From assembly GCA_018269055.1 (NCBI GenBank), contig JAFDVI010000004.1:186001-250000 (forward strand): a stretch of 64,000 bases of DNA, in the 5' to 3' direction. A program made the translations under genes and the position numbers. This stretch comes from Acidobacteriota bacterium. GTDB taxonomy: Bacteria > Acidobacteriota > Blastocatellia > RBC074. Each line of letters begins with the position of its first letter. The first letter of the stretch is position 1. Below are positions 54,827 through 63,756 of this stretch, one piece after another. Below the pieces are notes generated by a model, which did no database searches, had not been told where the DNA came from, and saw only the letters and a list, made by a program, of their open reading frames with translations.

Positions 54827-54844
54827 CCTGACAAGTTTGTCAGG
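54827..54844. promoter_or_regulatory. Palindromic operator upstream of the Rrf2 gene
   Basis: A perfect dyad with 8-bp arms, CCTGACAA-GT-TTGTCAGG, about 60 nt upstream of the preferred Rrf2 start and downstream of folK. Autoregulation is likely. Confidence 0.65.
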
Positions 54845-54856
54845 GATATTTTGAGA

Positions 54857-55360
54857 TTATGGACGATAAATTTGCACGGCTGAATCATCGGCGACGGAAT
54901 CCAGCAACTGCTGGATTGTCCTGCCCGAAGTGATGTGGACAAGGTGTGGCGCAATTTCTGCCAGCGGTTGCAACACAAAGCGTCGCAGGTGCATTCGCGG
55001 ATGCGGCACAGTTAAGTAGATTCCCTGATATTCGCCATCAAGGATGTAATCCCCAAACAACAGCAAATCAATGTCTATAGTTCTCGCTGCACGCGGGATG
55101 ATGCGTTGGCGGCCAAGTTGTGACTCAACCTCAAAGCAGAGTTTCATCAGAGCATAAGGATCCAAATGTGGCGCAGTGACCGCGACGATCTGGTTCAAAA
55201 ATCTCGGCTGATCCAAAAAATCCACCGGGTCGGTTTCGTAAACCGATGATTCGGCAACCAGTTGCAACCCTCCTGCCACCAGTGCTGCAACGGCTTGGCG
55301 CAAATTGGCTTCGCGGTCGCCAAGGTTTGATCCCAATCCAAGATAAGCAATTTGACTCAT
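54857..55360 (-). CDS. folK: HPPK, 2-amino-4-hydroxy-6-hydroxymethyldihydropteridine pyrophosphokinase
   Basis: A 167-residue enzyme of folate synthesis: YLGLGSNLGDREANLRQAV, FLNQIVAVTAPHLDP, RTIDIDLLLFGDYILDGE and PHPRMHLRRFVLQPLAEIAP, all HPPK motifs, with the DID metal ligands. It transfers pyrophosphate from ATP to hydroxymethyldihydropterin. The stop lies 12 nt from the Rrf2 operator. Confidence 0.92.
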   Translation of the reverse strand: MSQIAYLGLGSNLGDREANLRQAVAALVAGGLQLVAESSVYETDPVDFLDQPRFLNQIVAVTAPHLDPYALMKLCFEVESQLGRQRIIPRAARTIDIDLLLFGDYILDGEYQGIYLTVPHPRMHLRRFVLQPLAEIAPHLVHITSGRTIQQLLDSVADDSAVQIYRP

Positions 55361-55426
55361 TGACCGAAACCCGGAAATGGTGAAGTATCGAGTGAGCGGA
55401 TAATCGATTCACCGCTGATTTTAATT

Positions 55427-56701
55427 ATGAAACGTCATCAAGAACTTCATCAAGCTAAAGACACCGCTAGCATTTCTCCCAAAGGCGTAAACCGCATACG
55501 CGACGGGCATTTATGGATTTATCGCAGCGATGTGATCAACCGTCCCAAAATCGAAACCGGCTCCGTCGTTCGCGTCGTGGATAATCGCGGACGCTTTCTG
55601 GCCCAGGCGCATTTTGGAGCCGAATCGGAAATTACGCTGCGGCTGGTTTCCAAAGAAGACACTGAAATCAACCGCGAATTCTGGCGGCAACGTTTGGTGG
55701 CGGCTGCCGATTGGCGGCGGCGTGTTGTAACCGATACAGATGCCTATCGCCTTGTCCACGCCGAAGGCGATTACCTGCCCGGATTGATCATTGATCGGTA
55801 TGGCGACTGTTTTGTACTGCAAACCTTGACGCGCGGGATGGACGCGCTGAAACCGATGTGGGTCGAGCTGCTGGTGGAAGAATTTCAGCCGCGTTTGATC
55901 ATTGAACGCAACGACGCAAAGGTGCGCCAACTGGAAGGTTTGCCGATGATCAATTCGGTGCTTTATCGAAGCGGGCATGTAGTTCCGCCTTCAGGCGGTG
56001 TGAGCAATGAAACCGAACCCACTTCCTCAGAAAATTTGCCGCCTGGAGGCGGAACGACGAACGAACTGCTCATCACTGAAAACGGGATCAAGTTCATTGT
56101 GGATTTGCTGGAAGGACAAAAAACCGGCGCCTTTCTGGATCAGCGCGAAAACCGAGCCGTCGTGATGAATTACGCCAGCGGGCGGGGGCTGGATTGTTTC
56201 AGCTTTCACGGGTCGTTTGCGCTGCATCTGGCCAGCGATTGCGACACGGTGACGGCAATTGATATTTCGGAACCGGCCATCGAACGCGCGCGGCGCAACG
56301 CGGAACTGAACGGCGTGACCAACATCGAATTTGTCGCTGTCAACGTGTTCGACCGGCTGCGCGAATATGATGACGCGAGCGAACGCTTTGACACGATCGT
56401 GCTTGACCCACCTGCTTTCGCCAAAAATCGAGCTTCCATCGAAGGCGCATTGCGTGGATACAAGGAAATCAATCTGCGCGCGCTCAGGCTCCTGAATCCT
56501 GGCGGCGTGTTGATTACCTGTTCCTGTTCCTACCACGTCGGCGAAGAATTGTTTCTGGAAATGCTGATGGAAGCCGCGCGCGACGCCGGTCGCCAAGTTC
56601 AAATTGTCGAAAAGCGCACGCAATCCCGCGACCATCCGATTCTGCTGACTGTGCCGGAAACGTACTATTTGAAATGTGTGGTGTTGCGGGTGATGGAATA
56701 G
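55427..56701 (+). CDS. RlmI-like class I rRNA methyltransferase with in-frame palindromic insertion
   Basis: A 424-residue protein with an N-terminal PUA-like domain (KGVNRIRDGHLWIYRSDVIN), the linker QLEGLPMINSVLYRSG, then LEGQKTGAFLDQRENRAVVM, GRGLDCFSFHGSFALHLASD (SAM-binding GxGxG-like loop), FDTIVLDPPAFAKNRASI, ITCSCSYHVGEELF. It resembles RlmI/YccW, which methylates a 23S rRNA cytosine. Between the linker and the LEGQKTG motif, residues about 186-210 (VVPPSGGVSNETEPT...) are encoded by a palindromic element. Confidence 0.85.
   Translation: MKRHQELHQAKDTASISPKGVNRIRDGHLWIYRSDVINRPKIETGSVVRVVDNRGRFLAQAHFGAESEITLRLVSKEDTEINREFWRQRLVAAADWRRRVVTDTDAYRLVHAEGDYLPGLIIDRYGDCFVLQTLTRGMDALKPMWVELLVEEFQPRLIIERNDAKVRQLEGLPMINSVLYRSGHVVPPSGGVSNETEPTSSENLPPGGGTTNELLITENGIKFIVDLLEGQKTGAFLDQRENRAVVMNYASGRGLDCFSFHGSFALHLASDCDTVTAIDISEPAIERARRNAELNGVTNIEFVAVNVFDRLREYDDASERFDTIVLDPPAFAKNRASIEGALRGYKEINLRALRLLNPGGVLITCSCSYHVGEELFLEMLMEAARDAGRQVQIVEKRTQSRDHPILLTVPETYYLKCVVLRVME
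55982..56055. repeat. Palindromic element inserted in frame in the methyltransferase gene
   Basis: Left arm GTTCCGCCTTCAGGCGG (55982-55998) and right arm at 56039-56055 are inverted copies with one mismatch, and each is itself palindromic, giving a double hairpin. The element encodes VVPPSGGVSN-like peptide and keeps the frame. Confidence 0.85.
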
Positions 56702-56757
56702 GCGCTAAACCGTCCGCGTTCGCTATCTTCTTGAAACTTGTTCTCTTCGTAAATCAG

Positions 56758-56775
56758 GCGGACGGGAACGTCCGC
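56758..56775. repeat. GC-rich palindrome between convergent genes
   Basis: A perfect hairpin with arms GCGGACG/CGTCCGC and a GGAA loop. It lies between the methyltransferase stop and the SpoVR stop. It may terminate transcription, but lacks a T tract; the GTCCGCGCTCC surroundings resemble dispersed repeats. Confidence 0.7.
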
Positions 56776-56782
56776 GCTCCGG

Positions 56783-58195
56783 CTAACTTTCCGAGTGATC
56801 TTCGCCGTCGAAGTGCATCACGCGCGGTTCGTCTTCGACGACGGTTTCCAAATGAACGGGACGGCCCCAGAGTTTGTGAACGTATTCCAGCACCTTGCGG
56901 GCGTAACGAACGTCGAGTTCCGCGCCTTCAAACCGATGATGCAAATACAGTTCGCGGTTGCCGCGATAATCACCATCGGTGACTTCGATATAGGGATACC
57001 CGAAGTTCGTCATGTTGGCCACCAACTGATCGCGGACTTTTTGCCAGCGTTTTTCCGTGATCGTCCATTCCTCTTCCTCGACCAATTCATAAACGAACAA
57101 ATCCAATTCTTCGCATAATTCTTCGGTCAGGTAATTCCGCAAAAACGACACATCGTTGTCGAGTTCGCGAACCTCAAAAATCTTGGCGCGGCCTTCGCCG
57201 GGTTTACGTCCCAATTTCTCGCGCTCTTCTTCGGTGGGATTGTCCCACCGGCGTTCGATGTCTTCGAAGATCTTGTAACCCAGATAATATGGATTAAGCT
57301 GATTGCGGTGCGGAGACACGACGCCGGAATGCAGGTCGGCAAATTCAATATGTTCATGGTCGGGCAAATCCAGTTCGCGCATGATGCGCGCGTGCCAATA
57401 ACTGGCCCAGCCTTCATTCATGATCTTGGTTTGCATCTGCGGGACGAAATACAGCATTTCGTCGTGGATCATGCTCATGACGTCGCGTTGCCAGGGTTGC
57501 AAGGTCGGCGAATGTTGCAGGATGAACCAGACCAGGTCTTTTTCCGGCTCCATTTTTTCACTCTGCCGGTTGGCGGCTTCTTCCTTGGCGGCGGCTTCGC
57601 GTTCCTGCGCCGAGGTCAGTTCGTCGTAAGGGCCAGCGGGCGAACGGCGTTTGTTTTCTTCCTCATGCTTTCTGGCTTCGCGCTGTTTTTTGATGAAAAA
57701 GTTCGGGTCAATGTGCTCTTCGATGGAAAGCACTGCGTCCAGGAATTCCTCGACGACTTTGCGACCGTATTTGAATTCGTATTCGTTGATGCGTCGCGCG
57801 TGAGTCGCTGCGTCATCCACCATTCGGCGATTGGTTTGAGAGAAGTATGCGTTGTGTTTGAAGAAGTCCACGTGACCCAGCACGTGCGCGATGACCAATT
57901 TGTTTTGCAACAGCGAGTTGGTTTCCAGCAGAAACGCGTAAGACGGATTGGAGTTGATGACGACTTCGTAAATTTTGGACAACCCGAAATCGTACATCGT
58001 CTTCATCTTGTGATAAGCCTTGCCGAACGTCCAATGTGAATAGCGTCCTGGCAGGGCGTAGGAACCAACTTCGTACATCACAGTTGACGGTACGATTTCG
58101 AATCGCGTCGGAAATGGATCCAGGCCAAACTTGTTGGTCGCAATATCCCAAATCTGTTCCAGCGCTTTTTCCAATTCAATGACTTCTTTGTCCAT
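56783..58195 (-). CDS. SpoVR-family protein
   Basis: A 470-residue Spo[75 protein letters not shown], and a charged linker about 175-235. SpoVR is needed for spore cortex in Bacillus but its general role (with YeaG/YeaH in enteric bacteria) is unclear; neither partner is nearby here. Confidence 0.93.
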   Translation of the reverse strand: MDKEVIELEKALEQIWDIATNKFGLDPFPTRFEIVPSTVMYEVGSYALPGRYSHWTFGKAYHKMKTMYDFGLSKIYEVVINSNPSYAFLLETNSLLQNKLVIAHVLGHVDFFKHNAYFSQTNRRMVDDAATHARRINEYEFKYGRKVVEEFLDAVLSIEEHIDPNFFIKKQREARKHEEENKRRSPAGPYDELTSAQEREAAAKEEAANRQSEKMEPEKDLVWFILQHSPTLQPWQRDVMSMIHDEMLYFVPQMQTKIMNEGWASYWHARIMRELDLPDHEHIEFADLHSGVVSPHRNQLNPYYLGYKIFEDIERRWDNPTEEEREKLGRKPGEGRAKIFEVRELDNDVSFLRNYLTEELCEELDLFVYELVEEEEWTITEKRWQKVRDQLVANMTNFGYPYIEVTDGDYRGNRELYLHHRFEGAELDVRYARKVLEYVHKLWGRPVHLETVVEDEPRVMHFDGEDHSES

Positions 58196-58212
58196 AACTC
58201 ACTCCGAGATTC

Positions 58213-58285
58213 TGTTCAGAGTACCGGCTTCAGCCGGAAACTCCCCTTGCAATTACAATTCCGGCTGAAGCCGGTACTCTGAACA
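58213..58285. repeat. Perfect 27-bp inverted repeat in a divergent promoter region
   Basis: Arms 58213-58239 and 58259-58285 are perfect inverted copies around a 19-nt loop; each also contains CCGGCTTCAGCCGG, itself palindromic. It lies between the divergent SpoVR and SEC-C genes. Confidence 0.85.
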
Positions 58286-58400
58286 ACACGCGAATTGCGA
58301 AGCCAATATAGCACGAACCGAAGCCAGTCGAAGTCTAGACAATCCCCAATCGCTTTGAGATTATCCCTGCCAATCATTTCAACTACAGAAGGAAAGAAAG

Positions 58401-59387
58401 ATGTTCAATTACGCCGAAATGGCGACGTCAGAACTGATTGATTTGCTGTTCAATGAAGAAGACCGCGTGACGCTGGAACACATTCAGGAAATTGCGCGGC
58501 GTGGTGATGAAGCCAAACCGCGATTGCTGGAAATTCTGGAAAACCAGGATTACTGGTACGAAGGCCAACTCGGCGAATTTTGGATCGAGCTTCATGTGTT
58601 GGTTATTCTCAGCCAAATGCACGATCCGGCGCTGATCAAACCGATGCTGGCGACGGTGCTGGATTCGTATTTTGCCGAACAACGCTGGGTGATCGAACGC
58701 TGGCCGGAATTGATGGCTCAATTCGGTCAAGCGGCGGTTGAACCGCTGATGGGCTTCATACGCGAATACCACGACGGATATCGCGACAATCCGGATTTTG
58801 CGCTGGCGCGTGCGCAAATGGCCAAGGCGCTGACCTTGATCGCTCTGGAAGACGAAAGCGTTCGCCCCAAAGTGCAGGATTTCCTTTGCACTCTTTTCGC
58901 TGACCAGGAAGAACGGGATCGCATCTTTCTTGCACAAGCCGTTCTTTGCCCCATTGCGCTGGATCGAAAGCAGGGACTGGAAGCTGTTCGCAAAGCATTT
59001 CACAGAAAAGTGATCACTCAGTCTGCGTACGGCTCGTACAACGATGTCGTTCGTTTTGTCAGCGACCGGCGTTACGATTTACGGGACGAAATTGGCGACG
59101 ACCTATTCGATTTTTACCTGCCCGAAGCCATCGCCATTCGCCGGCAACGTTGGGAATCCGTGGATACGATTCAATTCCACGAAGAAGAATATCACCGCTC
59201 GTTTATGGGGCCGGCGCCATTTCCGCTGCCGTTTGAGCGGCTTTATCCCAAGGAAGAAGTTTCCGTCCCTAAAGGCTATGTTGAATCCGAAGCCGGAAAC
59301 ATCGTTCGCCCGGAAAAGGTGGGACGCAACGATCCCTGCATCTGTGGATCGGGCAAAAAATACAAAAAGTGTTGTGGTAAAGATTGA
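58401..59387 (+). CDS. SEC-C motif protein with a helical repeat region
   Basis: A 328-residue protein. The N-terminal ~240 residues are HEAT-like helices of the DUF1186 type (TLEHIQEIARRGDEAKPRLL, QLGEFWIELHVLVILSQM, ELMAQFGQAAVEPLMGFIRE). The C-terminus has the SEC-C zinc motif NDPCICGSGKKYKKCCGK, as found at the end of SecA and in many proteins of unknown role. No strong export signal, so cytosolic. Confidence 0.85.
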   Translation: MFNYAEMATSELIDLLFNEEDRVTLEHIQEIARRGDEAKPRLLEILENQDYWYEGQLGEFWIELHVLVILSQMHDPALIKPMLATVLDSYFAEQRWVIERWPELMAQFGQAAVEPLMGFIREYHDGYRDNPDFALARAQMAKALTLIALEDESVRPKVQDFLCTLFADQEERDRIFLAQAVLCPIALDRKQGLEAVRKAFHRKVITQSAYGSYNDVVRFVSDRRYDLRDEIGDDLFDFYLPEAIAIRRQRWESVDTIQFHEEEYHRSFMGPAPFPLPFERLYPKEEVSVPKGYVESEAGNIVRPEKVGRNDPCICGSGKKYKKCCGKD

Positions 59388-59429
59388 GACTTCCCGTGCC
59401 GTTTTGCCAGATCACTCGACACAAACCAA

Positions 59430-60461
59430 CTACCACCGATGGCCGATGATCACTTCGACTTTTTGTGGCGCGTTGCCGCGATAATAGGTGACAGAGATTT
59501 TGCTACCGGGTTTCATGGCGCGAATGCGGCGATTAAATTCGTTGGGCGTTTTGACCGAATGTGCGCCAAATTCGGTGATCACGTCTCCGGGCTTCAATCC
59601 AAAAAGCTCTGCCGGGCCATTGACGTGCAATTCGGTCACCTCTACGCCCCACTTTTTCGTGCCTGGGATGCAGCAGCGTCGTGCGGAATCCCGGATTCCA
59701 AGAAACCCTTGATCGTCCGGTTCCAGCTTCGGTTGAAGCGGCGGAAAATGCCGGTCGCCAATTTTGATCCGGAAGGCGAGAACCGAGCCATCCCGATAAA
59801 CCTTCGCCGGGACGTCATCGCCAGTCTTCAGCGAATCCAACACTTGTGACAGTTCACTGTCATTGCGCACCGCCTTGTTGTTGAGCTCCGTCATCAAATC
59901 ACCCGCCTGAATTTTGGCCAACGCCGCCGGACTATCGTCGCTCATTAAACTGTTGATGAAGATGCCCTGCTGATCCGGAAATTCTGTTGCCGAATAGCCG
60001 CCTTGCTTAAACCCCAGAGCGTTTTGAACCGCCTCTTCAAACTTCGCACGGATTTCTTTGGCATTGTCTTCCGGTTCGTCTCTTTCGACCCCAAATCTTT
60101 TAAGCTCTACAGGACCATCAGAGAAGTTGCTGCCGACTCCAACGCCTACGCCGAAGATGGCAATTACCAGAATGATCATGACCAATACCCAGAGGAATTT
60201 TCGCCGAAACAGTTTCTTGGCCAGCGATGCAGTTTGGTAAGGAATTGAACTTTGTGGCGTGGCATAAGCAGCCGCCGGAGAAGCGTATAACGGATTGGTC
60301 GTATCCGGCTTTCCCGGCGCGTTCGCAGGAAGCGGCGCGGATGGATGAAAACGGCGTGTGTCATCCAATTCCGCAACCGCTGGAGCAACCGGTGCGCCGC
60401 AGTTGCGGCAGAAACGATCTGGCGCAGGAATTTCGCTGGAACAAGAGCGACAAATTGTCAT
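59430..60461 (-). CDS. Zinc-ribbon membrane protein with two PDZ domains
   Basis: A 343-residue protein: N-terminal zinc ribbon (CRSCSSEI..FCRNCG), a hydrophobic anchor at about residues 90-110 (WVLVMIILVIAIFGVGVGVG) and two PDZ domains (about 165-240, PAALAKIQAGDLMTELNNKA; and 260-340, NGPAELFGLKPGDVITEFGA). There is no protease domain, so it may scaffold other envelope proteins. The ribbon is similar to those of the genes at 37264 and 37851. Confidence 0.85.
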   Translation of the reverse strand: MTICRSCSSEIPAPDRFCRNCGAPVAPAVAELDDTRRFHPSAPLPANAPGKPDTTNPLYASPAAAYATPQSSIPYQTASLAKKLFRRKFLWVLVMIILVIAIFGVGVGVGSNFSDGPVELKRFGVERDEPEDNAKEIRAKFEEAVQNALGFKQGGYSATEFPDQQGIFINSLMSDDSPAALAKIQAGDLMTELNNKAVRNDSELSQVLDSLKTGDDVPAKVYRDGSVLAFRIKIGDRHFPPLQPKLEPDDQGFLGIRDSARRCCIPGTKKWGVEVTELHVNGPAELFGLKPGDVITEFGAHSVKTPNEFNRRIRAMKPGSKISVTYYRGNAPQKVEVIIGHRW

Positions 60462-60585
60462 AAAGCCTCCTCAAAGGGGAAAGATGCTTTCAGTCTGGTG
60501 GTTTTGCTTCCCCCGTTTACGAGGCTCAGGCAACAATTGTTCAATTCCGATAAAAATATCCGGATCGCTTTCCACAAAAAGCCAT

Positions 60586-63255
60586 TCAGTCACAGCGGAG
60601 CGCAACCAGCGGATCAACTTTGGTTGCGCGCTGCGCCGGAATCCAACACGCCAGCGCCGCGACAGCTAACAGCAACAGCGCGATTGCGATAAACGTGGGC
60701 GCGTCAGTCGTGCTTACACCGTGCAGCAAGCGTTCGAGCAGGTGCGTCAGTGTTGCTGCACCTGTTAGCCCGAGTGACATGCCTAACAGCGTGAGCGATA
60801 GTCCTTGCTTCATGATCATTACGATGATGTTGCCGGATTGCGCGCCGAGCGCGAGGCGGATGCCGATTTCGTGTGTGCGCTGCACGACAGTGTATGCCAG
60901 TACGCCGTAAAGCCCGATCACCGCCAACGTCAACGCAAACGCGGCGAACAGGCTCATGAGCAAGGCGTTGAAACGTTGCGGCTTGAGCGAGTCGGCGATG
61001 CGCGCGTCCACGGTGGCGATGCGCAAAATGGGCTGGTCGGGGTCGAGTTCGTGAATGCGTTGGCGCACGGCGCTGATAAGCGTTTCCGGGTCTTGCGCAG
61101 TTCGCAGTATGATCGTTTCGGCATTGAGCAAGGTCGGCTCGCGCGGCGTTTGCGCCATCGGCAGAAACGCCCCCGGTAGATAAGGCAGCCCCAGGGCGAC
61201 AGGCTGATGGTTTTTGACGATGCCGATGACGGTCAGCCAGGCGTGTTTTTCCGTAGGCGGCGCGTCGGGCGGCAGCAAGTTGTCAGGCAAGCCCAAGCGA
61301 ATGCGCTGCCCCAGCGGGTTTTCACCGGGGAAAAACTTTTCCGCCGCCGCCTGATTGATGACGACAACAGGCGGCGCATTCAATGTATCCTGCGCGGTGA
61401 AGCTACGTCCGCTCACTAGCGGCACCCCCAGTGCGGCGAGGAAATCTCCTTGCGTAACCACAAAGCCACAACCTCTGCTCCCCATTTCCTCACGGCTGTA
61501 ACTATGTCCTTCACGAATGAGTGGCATCCCAGCGCCCCAGCCCGAAAATGGCCCGCCATTCATTGTCGCTGCTGCCTCGACGCCGGGCAGCGCTTTGAGC
61601 TGTTCCAACGCTTGGGTAAAAAACGTTTCGATCTGTCGCGTTTGCGTATACTTTTTGTGTGAAAGCAAGAGGTCTACGGTAAGCAGCGATTCTGTTTTGA
61701 ATCCCAGTTCGGTTTGCTGCAAGCGGAAAAAACTTTTGATGAGCAAGCCCGCGCCGACCAACAATACGACGGAAAGCGCGACTTCCAACACCACCAACGC
61801 GCTACGCATTCGCTGACCGCCTGCGGCTGTCAGGGAAAAGCGGCTACCGTCTTTGAGACTTTCGTTGACGCGACTTTGCGAAAAACGCAGCGCGGGCAAC
61901 AGTCCGCTCAGCAATGTCGTCAGCAACGTCAAGCCCAACGCGAACAACAGCACGCGCGCGTCTAAGTGCACACTGGCTTCGGCAGGAAGCAGGTCGTCGG
62001 GCGACAAAGCCAAAATCAATTTCAGTCCCCAGTTCGCCAACAACCCTCCGGCCAAACTGGCGAGCGCCGCCAACGGCAGGCTTTCCAGCAAGAGTTGGCG
62101 CATCAATCGTCCACGTCCTGCGCCCAGCGCCGCGCGAATCGCCAACTCCTTTTCCCGCGTCGCCGTGCGCATCAGTAACAGGCTGGCCACGTTGGAGCAG
62201 GCAATCAACAACACGAAGCCAACGGCTCCCATGAACACAAGCAAAGTCGGGCGAAGGTTTCGCCCAAACGACTCACTCCACGAAACGATACGCACGCCGC
62301 TGCCTTGATTCGTTTCGGGATATTGCGCAGCGAGTCGCGCGGCGATGACGTTGAATTCAGCGCGCGCCTGTTCCGGCGTCACGCTGGGTTTCAATCGGCC
62401 CAGGGCAAAAATTGAAACGATGCCCATACGATCGGTGGCGAAGTCTTCATCTGCGAACAAACCGAATGGAACCCAGACTTCGCCTGCCCAGAATTTGAAA
62501 CGCGGCGGCATGACGCCAATCACCGTGTATGCCTGATCGTCGAGCCACAACTGACGCCCTACGACATTGGCCGCGCCTGCGAACTGCTGCTGCCAGAAAG
62601 CGTGGCTCAACACGACGGTGCGCGCCGCGTCGCGTTGATTGTCCTGCGCGGTAAAGACGCGCCCGAGTTGCGGCTCTACGCCCAGCAAGAGAAAGGCTTC
62701 GGGCGAAATGAGCGCGCTCTTGACCTGGATGGCTTCGGTGATACCCGTCAGGTTGAACGTTCGATTGCGCGCCGCTGCCAGATACGAAAACGTCGTTTGC
62801 TGTTTCTGCCAGTCCAGGAAGTTCGGATACGAAATCGCGCCTGAACTATTTGGTTCGCTCAACCGTGACGACGACAAAAACATAATTCGCTCGGCTTCCG
62901 GGTAGGCAAATGGATGAAGTAATACGGCATTAATGACGCTGAAAATCGCAGTGTTCGCGCCGATGCCCAAGCTGAGCGTGAGAATCGCAACGAGCGAAAA
63001 GCCCGGATTCTTGCGCAGCATTCGCAGCCCAAACTGCACGTCTTGCTGCAAGCGTTCCAGCCATGCCCAGCCCCACATCTCGCGCGTGACTTCTTTGACC
63101 AAACCCACATTGCCGAATTCGCGCCGCGCATTGACCCGCGCTTCATCCGACGCTTCGCCACGTCCGATGCGGTCACGGATGGCTTCGTCAAGATGGCTTT
63201 GGATTTCGACACTGAGGTCTTCGTCTTTGCGTTGCCGCCAGCGAAAGATGTTCAT
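60586..63255 (-). CDS. ADOP-type MacB/FtsX permease
   Basis: An 889-residue permease of the Acidobacterial duplicated orphan permease family: N-terminal ERLQQDVQFGLRMLRKNPGF, LVAILTLSLGIGANTAIFSV, MacB_PCD-type extracytoplasmic region, then FtsX domains (VLLIACSNVASLLLMRTATR; GALLAYTVVQRTHEIGIRLA-like, IGLYGVLAYTVVQRTHEIGI). It has no ATPase domain and no linked ATPase. It lies 3 nt after the padR stop, so PadR probably controls it. Confidence 0.93.
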   Translation of the reverse strand: MNIFRWRQRKDEDLSVEIQSHLDEAIRDRIGRGEASDEARVNARREFGNVGLVKEVTREMWGWAWLERLQQDVQFGLRMLRKNPGFSLVAILTLSLGIGANTAIFSVINAVLLHPFAYPEAERIMFLSSSRLSEPNSSGAISYPNFLDWQKQQTTFSYLAAARNRTFNLTGITEAIQVKSALISPEAFLLLGVEPQLGRVFTAQDNQRDAARTVVLSHAFWQQQFAGAANVVGRQLWLDDQAYTVIGVMPPRFKFWAGEVWVPFGLFADEDFATDRMGIVSIFALGRLKPSVTPEQARAEFNVIAARLAAQYPETNQGSGVRIVSWSESFGRNLRPTLLVFMGAVGFVLLIACSNVASLLLMRTATREKELAIRAALGAGRGRLMRQLLLESLPLAALASLAGGLLANWGLKLILALSPDDLLPAEASVHLDARVLLFALGLTLLTTLLSGLLPALRFSQSRVNESLKDGSRFSLTAAGGQRMRSALVVLEVALSVVLLVGAGLLIKSFFRLQQTELGFKTESLLTVDLLLSHKKYTQTRQIETFFTQALEQLKALPGVEAAATMNGGPFSGWGAGMPLIREGHSYSREEMGSRGCGFVVTQGDFLAALGVPLVSGRSFTAQDTLNAPPVVVINQAAAEKFFPGENPLGQRIRLGLPDNLLPPDAPPTEKHAWLTVIGIVKNHQPVALGLPYLPGAFLPMAQTPREPTLLNAETIILRTAQDPETLISAVRQRIHELDPDQPILRIATVDARIADSLKPQRFNALLMSLFAAFALTLAVIGLYGVLAYTVVQRTHEIGIRLALGAQSGNIIVMIMKQGLSLTLLGMSLGLTGAATLTHLLERLLHGVSTTDAPTFIAIALLLLAVAALACWIPAQRATKVDPLVALRCD

Positions 63256-63258
63256 GAA

Positions 63259-63618
63259 CTATGCTCCTTCGGTTCCGTCAGATGGATGCAGGATGCCCGC
63301 CATTGCCGCCGTCAACCGTTCCCAGTTGGAGCGTTCTTCGGCGAGCTGTTTCTTCCCTTTTGCTGTGAGTTGATAGGTTTTGACCTTCTGGTTGTTTTCC
63401 GAGACCGTCCATTCGGCCTTGATCCATTTCTTGCGTTCCAGCCGATGTAGCGCGGGATAGAGCGAGCCGGTGTCCACTTGCAGCACCTCGCCGGAGCCGG
63501 TGCGGATCGCCTGACTGATGCCGTAGCCGTGCCGCGGCCCCCATTGCAGGGTTTGCAAAATCAGCAAATCGAGTGTGCCTTGCAACAACTCGATGCGGTT
63601 TTCGTAGCGTTGTTTCAT
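63259..63618 (-). CDS. PadR-family transcriptional regulator
   Basis: A 119-residue PadR: ELLQGTLDLLILQTLQWGPR, YGISQAIRTGSGEVLQVDTG, SLYPALHRLERKKWIKAEW, KTYQLTAKGKKQLAEE. This is the usual partner of the adjacent permease type, and it likely represses the two-gene operon. The ligand is unknown. Confidence 0.93.
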   Translation of the reverse strand: MKQRYENRIELLQGTLDLLILQTLQWGPRHGYGISQAIRTGSGEVLQVDTGSLYPALHRLERKKWIKAEWTVSENNQKVKTYQLTAKGKKQLAEERSNWERLTAAMAGILHPSDGTEGA

Positions 63619-63756
63619 CGAGGGGTTCCTTTCCCGAAAATGTCATAGGATGTACTCATCCTACACCCTGGCCTGTAGCGTGTCTACAGGCTTACGAAAA
63701 TGATGATGGAAAGGCGAGAAGGTAATTCTGCGGCTAGGATTGTGGTGAATTTGGAG

